A stretch of 64,000 bases of DNA, from contig NZ_SLVB01000001.1 in assembly GCF_004341845.1 (NCBI RefSeq), positions 1,054,001 through 1,118,000 of the forward strand. Direction: 5' to 3'. The notes below the pieces were generated by a model that worked only from the letters and a program-made list of their open reading frames with translations, did no database searches and was not told where the DNA came from. This document shows, piece by piece, positions 8,396-16,369 of this stretch (positions are counted from its first letter, which is position 1; each line of letters begins with the position of its first letter). The position numbers and the translations under genes are program-made. Source of the DNA: Novosphingobium sp. PhB165 (GTDB lineage: Bacteria; Pseudomonadota; Alphaproteobacteria; Sphingomonadales; Sphingomonadaceae).

Positions 8396-9097
8396 ATGAC
8401 CGCACTGACCGGCGAGGAATGGGAAGTCCTGCTGCTGTCGCTCAAGGTCAGCGGCGTCGCCATGGCCTGCGCGCTGCCGCTGGCTTTCGCGCTGGCCTGG
8501 GTGCTGGCGCGCTGGCGCTTTCCCGGGGCCATCGTGCTGGACGCGCTGGTCCATTTGCCGCTGGTGCTGCCGCCGGTGGTGACGGGCTGGCTGCTGCTGA
8601 TCGCGCTTGCCCCGAACACCGCGCTCGGCCGGTTCTTCGAGAACACGTTCGGCCTTAGCTTCATGTTCCGCTGGACCGGCGCGGCGCTCGCCGCCGCGAT
8701 CATGGCACTGCCGCTGATGGTGCGCGCCATGCGCCTGTCCATCGAGGCGGTGGACCGGCGCTACGAGCAGGCCGCCCGCACCCTTGGCGCAGGCCGCCTG
8801 CGAACATTCGCCACGATCACCCTGCCCCTCACCCTGCCCGGTATATTGGCGGGGCTGGTGCTCGGCTTCGCGCGATCGGTGGGCGAATTCGGCGCGACGA
8901 TCACCTTTGCCTCGAACATTCCGGGCGAGACGCGCACCCTGCCGCTCGCCATCTACAGCGCCTTGCAGGTTCCCGGAGCGGAATGGCAGGTGGCGCGCCT
9001 TGCCGGCCTGTCGATCCTGCTGTCGCTGGCCGCATTGGTCATTTCGGAATGGCTGGCCCGCCGCCACCGGGCGGGAGCGATGCGCTATGTCATTTGA
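8396..9097 (+). CDS. modB: Molybdate ABC transporter, permease
   Basis: Inner-membrane channel subunit of the molybdate importer, 233 residues with five hydrophobic segments. The coupling-helix EAA-type motif EQAARTLGAGRLRTF (about 123-137) contacts the ATPase. PLVLPPVVTGWLLL is typical of ModB/CysT permeases. The 3' end overlaps modC by 11 bases, indicating coupled translation. Confidence 0.95.
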   Translation: MTALTGEEWEVLLLSLKVSGVAMACALPLAFALAWVLARWRFPGAIVLDALVHLPLVLPPVVTGWLLLIALAPNTALGRFFENTFGLSFMFRWTGAALAAAIMALPLMVRAMRLSIEAVDRRYEQAARTLGAGRLRTFATITLPLTLPGILAGLVLGFARSVGEFGATITFASNIPGETRTLPLAIYSALQVPGAEWQVARLAGLSILLSLAALVISEWLARRHRAGAMRYVI

Positions 9098-9743
9098 TGT
9101 CTCGATCAGCCTCAAGCGCAGCGGCCGCATGTTCGACTATACCTTCAAGGCCGAACAAGGCGGGCTGACCGCGCTGTTCGGCCCGTCCGGCGCGGGCAAG
9201 ACCACCCTGCTCGACATGATTGCCGGGCTCGTACGCCCGAGCAGCGGCCATATCGTGATTTCCGACGACGTGGTGTTCGACCGCGAACGCCGCATAGACC
9301 TGCCGCCGGAACGCCGCCGCTGCGGCTACGTGTTTCAGGACCTGCGCCTCTTCCCCCACCGCAACGTGCGCGAAAACCTGCTCTATGGCTGGCGGCTCGC
9401 CGTGCCGGAGCACCGCTGGCTCGATCTCGACACCGCGCTGGACGTGCTCGGGATCGGCCATCTGCTCGGCCGGAGGCCCGCCACACTCTCCGGCGGCGAG
9501 GCCCAGCGCGTGGCCATCGGACGGGCCCTGCTCTCGGGTCCGCGCGTGCTGCTGATGGACGAACCGCTCGCCTCGGTCGATGCCGAGCGGCGCGACGAAA
9601 TCCTGCGCGTGATCGAACGCGTGCGCGACGAACTGCGGCTGCCGATCCTCTACGTCAGCCACGACCGCGCCGAAGTAGACAGGCTGGCCGACCGCGTCAT
9701 AGCGATCGGAGCCCACCCCGCTACCTTGCCGCCAGCGCCGTAG
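9087..9743 (+). CDS. modC: Molybdate ABC transporter, ATP-binding protein, short form without TOBE domain
   Basis: ATPase that powers ModB. Walker A GPSGAGKTT is at residues 32-40, the Q-loop Gln at 84, signature LSGGE at 134-138, Walker B VLLMDE at 154-159, and the switch His in YVSHD. The 218-residue protein stops right after the nucleotide-binding domain. E. coli ModC has about 350 residues with a C-terminal molybdate-binding TOBE/MOBE region. The start is the ATG at 9087, inside the end of modB. Confidence 0.93.
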   Translation: MSFDVSISLKRSGRMFDYTFKAEQGGLTALFGPSGAGKTTLLDMIAGLVRPSSGHIVISDDVVFDRERRIDLPPERRRCGYVFQDLRLFPHRNVRENLLYGWRLAVPEHRWLDLDTALDVLGIGHLLGRRPATLSGGEAQRVAIGRALLSGPRVLLMDEPLASVDAERRDEILRVIERVRDELRLPILYVSHDRAEVDRLADRVIAIGAHPATLPPAP

Positions 9744-9761
9744 GCCTGGGGCCAATTAGCC

Positions 9762-9902
9762 TCAGCCCGTGAGCCCAATCGCCAGTGCGGCTGCAAGGCC
9801 GATCAACGACGCGATCAGCAATCTGTCTTCGGATTTCAAAAATCGTGCGCGCTTTTCGCGGCGTCCGGGGTGCCGACCGGAATAAAGGCGGGCGTGCTTC
9901 AT
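9762..9902 (-). CDS. 46-aa single-helix membrane protein
   Basis: The first ~28 residues are strongly basic (many Arg, Lys and His). A hydrophobic helix, LLIASLIGLAAALAIGL, fills the C-terminus. A near-perfect GGAGGAGG precedes the ATG at 9902 with six-base spacing, the best ribosome binding site in this region. No function can be assigned. It converges with modC and is divergent from the peroxiredoxin gene. Confidence 0.55.
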   Translation of the reverse strand: MKHARLYSGRHPGRREKRARFLKSEDRLLIASLIGLAAALAIGLTG

Positions 9903-10081
9903 GCTCATCCTCCTCCGCAAGCCAGATATCTCCCGGCCGCGCCGAAGAATGGCATGGCGATGGTTTCGGTGGATTTGATCTTCACGGTGAAGAGGTCTTA
10001 ACCCGCGCGGCATTGCCCCTCCGCGCGGCGGCCCTATATCTGCCGGCGTTGCGATTCACTTGCAGACAAAGGATAAACTCC

Positions 10082-10561
10082 ATGACCATCGCCGTTGGTG
10101 ACAAGCTGCCCGACGTGAAGCTGACCAAGGCCGGCGAAAGCGGCCCCGAACCGGTACAGAGCGCCGACTTCTTTGCCGGCAAAAAGGTCGCCCTGTTCTC
10201 GGTTCCCGGCGCTTTCACGCCGACCTGCTCGGCCAAGCACCTGCCGGGCTTCGTGGACAAGGCCGCCGAACTCAAGGCCAAGGGCATCGACGAGATCGTC
10301 TGCACCGCCGTCAACGATGCCTTCGTGATGGGCGCGTGGAACAAGGCCTCGGGCTCGGCCGACGTGACCATGCTGGCGGACGGCAATGGCGATTTCGTCA
10401 AGGCCATCGACCTCGTGATGGACGGCAGCGGTTTCGGCATGGGCGAGCGCGGCAAGCGCTTCTCGATGGTCGTCAATGACGGCGTTGTCGAACAGCTCAA
10501 CATCGAAGCGCCGGGTGCTTTCGAGGTCAGCTCGGCCGACCACATGCTCGGCCAGCTCTGA
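10082..10561 (+). CDS. Peroxiredoxin (Prx5/AhpE-like redoxin family)
   Basis: Thiol peroxidase of 159 residues that reduces H2O2 and organic peroxides. The peroxidatic motif is PGAFTPTCS with Cys-49, and the downstream Arg environment (GERGKRFSMVV) completes the active site. The sequence order and lack of a CxxC resolving motif place it in the Prx5 subfamily, which typically uses glutathione or glutaredoxin. AAGGA lies before the ATG at 10082. A strong terminator follows at 10581, so it is monocistronic. Confidence 0.93.
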   Translation: MTIAVGDKLPDVKLTKAGESGPEPVQSADFFAGKKVALFSVPGAFTPTCSAKHLPGFVDKAAELKAKGIDEIVCTAVNDAFVMGAWNKASGSADVTMLADGNGDFVKAIDLVMDGSGFGMGERGKRFSMVVNDGVVEQLNIEAPGAFEVSSADHMLGQL

Positions 10562-10580
10562 TCCCGGACTGACCATGCGA

Positions 10581-10613
10581 AAGGCGGCTCTTCCTCGGAA
10601 GTGCCGCCTTTTT
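10581..10613 (+). terminator. Rho-independent terminator after the peroxiredoxin gene
   Basis: The stem AAGGCGGC / GCCGCCTT encloses a 14-base loop and is followed by a short T run, 20 bp after the stop codon. Confidence 0.85.
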
Positions 10614-10730
10614 CGTGCCTGAACTGTCGGTATTTCGCATCGGCGGGGCGTTGGCTTGAGGACGGCTGCCCTCCCCGGCTTGTCGCCCCCCGGCCCGCGC
10701 GATAGCCTCGCCGCAAATAGAGGAGTTTCC

Positions 10731-11411
10731 ATGGCCCGTTCGGTTATCGTCACCGGTGGATTCGGTGTTCTCGGCAATGCCGTCGCCGCCGCCTTCGCCG
10801 CCCGGGGCGACAAGGTCGCCCGCATCGACTTCGCGCCCTCGGCCAAGGAGCCGCTGGCGGGGGCGCTAGATATCGGCAGCGTCGATCTCACCGATGGACA
10901 GGCGACCGGCGCGGCGCTCGACGAAGTGGTGAGCGCGCATGGCGGGATCGACATTCTGGTCAACATCGCGGGCGGCTTCGTCTGGGAAACGCTGGAAGGC
11001 GGATCGCTCGCCTCGTGGGCGAAGATGCAGGCGATGAACCTGACCACTGCGGCCACCATCACCCAGCTTGCCCTGCCCGGGCTCAAGGCTTCTGCCGCCG
11101 GGCGCGTGATCAATATCGGCGCGGGCGCGGCGATCAAGGCGGGCATGGGCATGGGCGCCTATGCGGCTTCAAAGTCCGGCGTTCACCGCCTGACCGAGGC
11201 ATTGGCCGAGGAACTGGCAGGAACGAGCGTCACGGTGAACGCAATCCTGCCCAGCATCATCGACACCCCCACCAACCGCGCTGACATGCCCGACGCCGAT
11301 TTCTCGACCTGGGTCCGGCCCGAGGCGATTGCCGATGTGATCCTGTACCTCGCCTCCGACGCCGCGCGTGCGGTTACGGGCGCGCTGGTGCCGGTGACAC
11401 GCGGCGGCTGA
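10731..11411 (+). CDS. Short-chain dehydrogenase/reductase family protein
   Basis: Rossmann-fold NAD(P)-dependent oxidoreductase of 226 residues. The cofactor glycine motif is TGGFGVLG (residues 8-15), a central NIAGG follows, and the catalytic YAASKSG carries Tyr and Lys. The usual C-terminal substrate loop is short. AGAGGAG sits before the ATG at 10731. The substrate is unknown, and no neighbouring gene suggests a pathway. Confidence 0.9.
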   Translation: MARSVIVTGGFGVLGNAVAAAFAARGDKVARIDFAPSAKEPLAGALDIGSVDLTDGQATGAALDEVVSAHGGIDILVNIAGGFVWETLEGGSLASWAKMQAMNLTTAATITQLALPGLKASAAGRVINIGAGAAIKAGMGMGAYAASKSGVHRLTEALAEELAGTSVTVNAILPSIIDTPTNRADMPDADFSTWVRPEAIADVILYLASDAARAVTGALVPVTRGG

Positions 11412-11425
11412 ATATCGTCCAATCC

Positions 11426-11453
11426 CGTCGTCCCCGCGCAGGCGGGGGCGACG
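11426..11453. repeat. Single compact copy of the CCCCGC...GCGGGG palindrome
   Basis: CGTCGTCCCCGC and GCGGGGGCGACG pair around a four-base loop between two convergent genes. It is the same element family as at 234-321 and 26021-26117 and may double as a terminator. Confidence 0.75.
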
Positions 11454-11497
11454 AGAGTATGATTTAAAGTTCCGCGCCCCGTGGACGGATCGAACTG

Positions 11498-13030
11498 TCA
11501 GTGCTTGCGCCTGACATAGACCACCACCCCGTCCACACCCCGGAAAATCCGCGTCCAGTGCGGCGAACGAGCCAGTTCACCCGCGAGCGGGGCATTGTGA
11601 TCTTCCTGAATGAGAAACGCGACCGGGTGCCACTTGGCGATCACGTCGACCAGCGGAACGTACCCGTTCTCGATCCCGCCGTTGTACTGCCACTCGTCAT
11701 GGCCATAGCGGTAATAGCGCCCGTCATAGGCCACGCGCCAGTCGGGCCATCCGGCATCGATGATCGGGCCGCCATAGGGAAAATCGGCATAGACGGTGCC
11801 GCGCAGATGCTCCTGCCGCAGCCGGGCGATGCTCTCCAACGGCAAAGTCGCGGCGAAGCGCGTGGGCGCGAGCAAGGGCGTCACCACCGCGACCAGCGCC
11901 AAGGCAACGACCGGAAGCCAGCGCGGGATAGTCGCCTCGTCCCGTTCCTCCGAACTCGCCCCGCGCGCGATCACCGGCACCATCGACAGTGCCCAGAACA
12001 GCGCGAAGCGATAGGCCAGCGCAGTCATCGCCAGCAAGGCCAGCGCCACCAGCACTTCCGCCGCGCCATAACGGCGCGTGCGCAGCACGATGCGCAGCGT
12101 CAGCAGCACGACTGCCAGCACCGGCACGGCATTGCTCCAGTTGGCCGGGATCCACAGCGGCCGCCATTCGCTGGCGCCGATAGCCAGGCTCATCTCGGCA
12201 TTGGTGGCCGAGATCGCGAGGATCGAGAAACCGTCCGGCGTTGCGAAGATCGCGGCTATTGCGATCACCGTCAGCGCGGCGGCAGCAATCGGCAAGGGCC
12301 CGGTACGATCGCGCAGCCAGTCCAGCAGGCCAACGGCAGCGTAGATCCCCAGCGCCAGCGCACCGATGCTCACCGAAGGATGGAAATTCTGCCACAGCAC
12401 CAATAGCGGCGCGCCGAGCGCGATCGTCACCAGCGGGCGCAGGCGCAATTGCAGGAGCGCCAGCAGCAGGCCGAAGCACAGCGCGGCGAAACTCTGCGGA
12501 CGGATGCTCGCGGTCGGCAAGGCGGCAAAGAATGCGAGAGTCAGCGCGAGCGCTACGGCCTGACGGCCCGCTCCGCGATGGCGGCAGGCCGCCGCCACGG
12601 CCCAGAATCCGCCAAGCCAGCACAGCGCGTCAAACACCCGCAGCGCGCCCCAGCCCCCGGCCATGCGCACCGCTGCCATGCTCGCCTGCGCCAGCCAGCC
12701 AACGGCGGGCAACGGTTCTCCAAGGTGAAGCGCGGCGAAAGGCTCACGCGCAATCGGGCCGCCGTGGGCAAGGATGATCTCGCCCAGCTTGAGCTGCCAG
12801 AAGATATCGACGTCCCAGACGCGGCGCAGCAGCAGCACCAGCAACATGCCCGCCGGAACCAGCACGGCCGCACGGTCCAGCCACAGGCGTACAGCGCTTG
12901 TGCCCCCACCCGAGCACCGCCCCTCGCCCGGCGCTTTGACAGTTTCGATCCGGCCGCTCAAACCCACCCCCGCGCGGCACCGTGAATGGGCCACCCGGCA
13001 TCCATCACCGCATGCCGGGGCGCTGTTCAA
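11498..13030 (-). CDS. Polytopic membrane protein, possible GT-C-like fold
   Basis: About 510 residues with roughly ten hydrophobic segments and a soluble C-terminal domain of about 120 residues. The first large loop has DVDIFWQLKLGEIILAHG followed by a W-L pair, which resembles the acidic D-x-D/W-x-x-L-x-x-G loop of GT-C-type membrane glycosyltransferases. The C-terminal part (YADFPYGGPIIDAGWP, YDGRYYRYG) looks extracytoplasmic. No catalytic assignment can be made. The start is uncertain because the first ~45 residues are Cys/Gly/Arg-rich and a later GTG (VRLWLDRAAVL) is plausible. It follows folE at 41 bp in the same direction. Confidence 0.6.
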   Translation of the reverse strand: MNSAPACGDGCRVAHSRCRAGVGLSGRIETVKAPGEGRCSGGGTSAVRLWLDRAAVLVPAGMLLVLLLRRVWDVDIFWQLKLGEIILAHGGPIAREPFAALHLGEPLPAVGWLAQASMAAVRMAGGWGALRVFDALCWLGGFWAVAAACRHRGAGRQAVALALTLAFFAALPTASIRPQSFAALCFGLLLALLQLRLRPLVTIALGAPLLVLWQNFHPSVSIGALALGIYAAVGLLDWLRDRTGPLPIAAAALTVIAIAAIFATPDGFSILAISATNAEMSLAIGASEWRPLWIPANWSNAVPVLAVVLLTLRIVLRTRRYGAAEVLVALALLAMTALAYRFALFWALSMVPVIARGASSEERDEATIPRWLPVVALALVAVVTPLLAPTRFAATLPLESIARLRQEHLRGTVYADFPYGGPIIDAGWPDWRVAYDGRYYRYGHDEWQYNGGIENGYVPLVDVIAKWHPVAFLIQEDHNAPLAGELARSPHWTRIFRGVDGVVVYVRRKH

Positions 13031-13071
13031 GCCCCCCGTATGCTAAAACCGCGCGGAAACGGGGATAAGCG

Positions 13072-13683
13072 TCAGTAGCCCATCAGGCTTAGCACTTCCT
13101 TGCGGCTGCGCTCGTCCTCAAGGAACGTGCCCATCATGCGGCTGGTGATCATGCTGACGCCCGGCGTGCGCACGCCGCGCGCGGACATGCAGGCGTGGCT
13201 GGCCTCGATCACCACGGCGACACCGTGCGGCTTCAGGTGGGTCCAGATGCATTCGGCCACTTCGGCGGTCAGGCGTTCCTGGATCTGCAGGCGCTGCGCA
13301 TAGCCCTGCAGCACGCGGGCGAGCTTGGAGATGCCCACCACGTGGTTGCGCGGCAGATAGGCAATCGCCGCCTTGCCGATGATCGGCGCCATGTGATGTT
13401 CGCAGTGCGACTGGAACGGAATGTCCTTGAGCAGCACGACCTCGTCATAGCCGCCCACTTCCTCGAACACGCGCTTGAGGTGGATGGCCGGATCCTCGCC
13501 ATAACCCTGGCAATATTCCTTCCACGCCCGCGCCACGCGCTTGGGCGTGTCGATCAGGCCCTCGCGCTCCGGATCGTCGCCGGACCAGCGGATCAAGGTG
13601 CGGATCGCGTCCTGCACTTCTTCCGGCACCGGGGGCTTCTTTTCGAAAGGGCTGTCCTCGTCGGGACCGACCAGGCTGCTCAT
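13072..13683 (-). CDS. folE: GTP cyclohydrolase I
   Basis: Cytosolic enzyme converting GTP to 7,8-dihydroneopterin triphosphate, first step of tetrahydrofolate synthesis. 203 residues. Zinc ligands are seen as Cys-94 and His-97 in SHCEHHMAP and Cys-166 in SHACMSARG, so this is the Zn-dependent FolE1 type. GVRTPGVSMITS near the C-terminus is conserved. Its ATG overlaps the stop codon of the upstream phospholipase D-like gene (ATGA), so the two are co-translated. Confidence 0.97.
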   Translation of the reverse strand: MSSLVGPDEDSPFEKKPPVPEEVQDAIRTLIRWSGDDPEREGLIDTPKRVARAWKEYCQGYGEDPAIHLKRVFEEVGGYDEVVLLKDIPFQSHCEHHMAPIIGKAAIAYLPRNHVVGISKLARVLQGYAQRLQIQERLTAEVAECIWTHLKPHGVAVVIEASHACMSARGVRTPGVSMITSRMMGTFLEDERSRKEVLSLMGY

Positions 13684-15212
13684 CCCTTGATACTCCTTCG
13701 CAATCTTTCCTGTAGGTGCAGCCGCATGAGCTGCCCCTTGCGGCGAAACAGACCGCGCCGCTCGATCGGCTCGAACATCTCCCCGGGTCGTTCCGGATCG
13801 AGCAGAGCGCTTTCCCCCAGCGCTCTTTCAGCATCGGAGAGATGTTTCAAGGGCAAGCGTTCGAGATGTTTGCCCACCGGCACAAGGCTTTCGATCATCG
13901 CGGCCATCGAATCGTGGCGATCCAGCGCCTCCACGATCACGTCCTCCCGCTTCCCGCAGTGTTCGGCAAGCAATCGAATGCGCAAGGCGCGGATCGCGGG
14001 CACGACATGGGCATTGGCCGGCCGCGCCGCGTCGATGAACACGTCGCACTCCGAATCGAGCCCCATCGAACGGTTGTTCATGTTGGCCGAACCCACGCGC
14101 AGGATCTCGTCATCGACGATCAGCAGCTTGGCATGGACATAGATCGGCGTGCCGTCGGACGCGCGCGGGTGGAAGACGTGGAAGCGCCCCGCATGATCGG
14201 CATTGCGCAGCGTCTTGATCAGTTCGACGCGCGCGGTGTCCATCGCCACCTGTTCGAGCCAGCCGCTGGCACTGAGCGGGTTGATGATGACGAATTCGGG
14301 CGGGTCAGGCTCGATCAGGCGTTCGGCGATGGCCTCGGCCACCGCGCGCGAGGCGAAATACTGCGTCTCGGCATAGACGAAACGGCGCGCGCGGCGGATC
14401 TGCTCGACGAACAGCTCCTCGATCTCGGCCACTTGCGTACAGCCTTCGTACTCGGCGCGGGTACGAGCGATACCGATCTCGACATTCTCGAACTCGGCCA
14501 CGAGATCGGAGGGCCAGGGGCTGAACTCCTGCGGTGCGCACGGCGCCAATTCGGCGCCCCCTGCAACCTGCCAGCGATCGCGCCCGAGATCGCCCAGCGT
14601 GGCCGCCACCTCCCCTTCCATCACCATGGTGACGTCGTGCCAGGGTCCATAGAGCCGCCCGCTCGGCTTGCGGCGGCGCGGGTCATGCGGGCGGTGTTCC
14701 GGCGTGTCCCAGCGGTCGGAGGTCATGTCGATCCCCCCGCAGGCCGCGAAGACATCGTCGATCACCACGATCTTCTGGTGATGGCTGCATCCGATGGGAT
14801 GCGCACCGTCGAAGCGGAAGTGAATGCGTTTGCGCAGCGCCCAGCGCACCAGATCGATGACCATGGTGCCGCGAAACAGCGACTTCACCAGCGAGACGTT
14901 CCACTTGAGCAGCAGGATTTCCAGCTTCGGCTTGGTGTGGACCAGCCAGACGATGAATGATCCCAATCGCGCCGGGAAATGCTCCCCCCGCCCGCCTTGC
15001 CACCAGCGCCGGCCGGCAGGGAGCAAGATGCGCGAATCAAAGTCCCAGCCGATCATGAAGATCCGCTGGCGGGCATCGTCCATCGCTTCCCGGATGACCC
15101 CAAAATAGGCGGCGGCATCGATCACGACATGCGCGCGCCGGGCCTTGGCATAGCGCCAGACCGACGGGGAGACCGCCCCATCGTCGATCCCGCTCGAATT
15201 CTCGGTATTCAC
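13680..15212 (-). CDS. Phospholipase D-like protein with two HKD motifs
   Basis: About 510 residues. HKD motif 1 is CSHHQKIVVIDD and motif 2 is VHAKLLIVDDEILRVGSANM. Each supplies His, Lys and Asp to one active site. No signal peptide is evident, and the body resembles the cardiolipin-synthase/PLD transphosphatidylase group that begins SVWRYAKA.RAHVVIDA. The GTG at 15212 is preferred because upstream residues (from an ATG at 15326) are unlike the family. It is translationally coupled to folE, an unusual pairing. Alternative roles are lipid remodelling or lipid hydrolysis. Confidence 0.85.
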   Translation of the reverse strand: MNTENSSGIDDGAVSPSVWRYAKARRAHVVIDAAAYFGVIREAMDDARQRIFMIGWDFDSRILLPAGRRWWQGGRGEHFPARLGSFIVWLVHTKPKLEILLLKWNVSLVKSLFRGTMVIDLVRWALRKRIHFRFDGAHPIGCSHHQKIVVIDDVFAACGGIDMTSDRWDTPEHRPHDPRRRKPSGRLYGPWHDVTMVMEGEVAATLGDLGRDRWQVAGGAELAPCAPQEFSPWPSDLVAEFENVEIGIARTRAEYEGCTQVAEIEELFVEQIRRARRFVYAETQYFASRAVAEAIAERLIEPDPPEFVIINPLSASGWLEQVAMDTARVELIKTLRNADHAGRFHVFHPRASDGTPIYVHAKLLIVDDEILRVGSANMNNRSMGLDSECDVFIDAARPANAHVVPAIRALRIRLLAEHCGKREDVIVEALDRHDSMAAMIESLVPVGKHLERLPLKHLSDAERALGESALLDPERPGEMFEPIERRGLFRRKGQLMRLHLQERLRRSIKG

Positions 15213-15625
15213 GCGTCCACCCGTCCGATCCGGTAACCACCACCAGGGGCCCCAGCGAACCAGAGCGCAACAAGTTCCCGAGAGCAAGCGGAAGGCTTCG
15301 ATCACATGACGGTGGGATGACCGCACAGTTCATCGCATGTAGCCACCGAGGCGCCGGATTTACGCCGATTCGCCGCAAATCGCGGTCGGTCCGACGGTTG
15401 ATCCGGCACCGTTCACCCGCCATTCCGTTACAAACATGCACATCGCATGTCTTTCATCCCCGCTCCTTCCCACGCGCAAAAGCGCGCGGAGCGGGTTCCG
15501 GCAAGAGCCGGGCAGAGCCGTCCGGGTCGTCTTTTTCCGGACCAGTTTTTTGAGGCCCTCTCGCGTTGGAGGGTTGCGTGTCGGTCGCCGCCGGGTCGGT
15601 GCCCGCATGGAGAAGGAGTTACGCC
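15213..15625. other. Intergenic region between divergent genes, 413 bp
   Basis: Divergent upstream region of the phospholipase D-like gene and the duplicated-domain exported protein. I see no convincing coding frame and no repeat family member. GAAGGAG at 15612-15618 is the ribosome binding site of the downstream gene. GC-rich short hairpins occur around 15475-15560 but have no recognisable identity. Confidence 0.5.
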
Positions 15626-16171
15626 ATGAAGAAATCGCTCATCGCTGCCGCGCTGGCTGCCGCAACGCTCGTTCCCGCCGCTGCCATGGCACAGGCCGCA
15701 CCGGCCGCTGCCACCCCCACGGCAGGCGCCAAGGTCTACGACCCCGAAGGCAATGAAGTGGGTTCGGTCGAAGCGGTTCAGGGCGACGTCGTGACGCTCA
15801 ACACCGGCACCGCGCGCGCCGGACTGCCCAAATCGGCCTTCGCCACGCGCGACAAGGGCCTGACCATCGGCATGACCAAGGCCCAGCTCGAAGCCGCCGT
15901 TCAGGGCGCGCAGGCGAAGTCGGCCGAGACGCTGTCTTCCGCGCTCGTCGTCGATGCCCCGGTCAAGAGCGCAGACGGCGTCGTGCTCGGCACCGTCAGC
16001 AAGGTTGACGGCGACAACGTGACCGTGGCGCTGAAGACCGGCTCTGCCGTCGCTCTCCAGAAGAGCGCCATCGGCGTCGGCACTGATGGTACCCTCGCGC
16101 TTGGCGTGACGGCGGCCCAGTTCAACTCGCAGGTTCAGGCCGGTGCTGCCGCTTCGGGCGCCGGCAAGTAA
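15626..16171 (+). CDS. Exported protein with two tandem copies of a ~60-residue domain
   Basis: 181 residues. A signal peptide of 22 residues (cleavage near AMAQA) precedes two related units at about 34-94 and 109-171. Both follow the pattern V..(D/A)G..(V/L)G.V..V.GD.VT....TG.A..L.KSA.......L..G.T.AQ....VQ. The short beta-rich repeats recall PRC-barrel-like folds, but this is inference. GAAGGAG precedes the ATG and a strong terminator follows at 16226, so it is a monocistronic and possibly abundant periplasmic protein. No enzymatic residues are seen. Confidence 0.75.
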   Translation: MKKSLIAAALAAATLVPAAAMAQAAPAAATPTAGAKVYDPEGNEVGSVEAVQGDVVTLNTGTARAGLPKSAFATRDKGLTIGMTKAQLEAAVQGAQAKSAETLSSALVVDAPVKSADGVVLGTVSKVDGDNVTVALKTGSAVALQKSAIGVGTDGTLALGVTAAQFNSQVQAGAAASGAGK

Positions 16172-16225
16172 ACGCCAGGCGCGAATCGGGCTGCGGCGCA
16201 AACCGCTCCGAATCGACAAATCCGG

Positions 16226-16263
16226 AAGGGTCGGGATCGCCATGTGCGCTCCCGACCCTTTTG
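16226..16263 (+). terminator. Rho-independent terminator
   Basis: An 11-bp perfect stem, AAGGGTCGGGA / TCCCGACCCTT, with a 13-base loop is followed by TT, 55 bp after the stop of the duplicated-domain gene. Confidence 0.85.
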
Positions 16264-16369
16264 CGTATTTTCGGGGAAAGTCCTTGCGATGCGCGGCCGC
16301 ACGGGGGCATTGGAGCATTTCCGGATCGGGTGAAATCCTGTCGACTCGGAAAGTGCGGCTACCAAGGGG

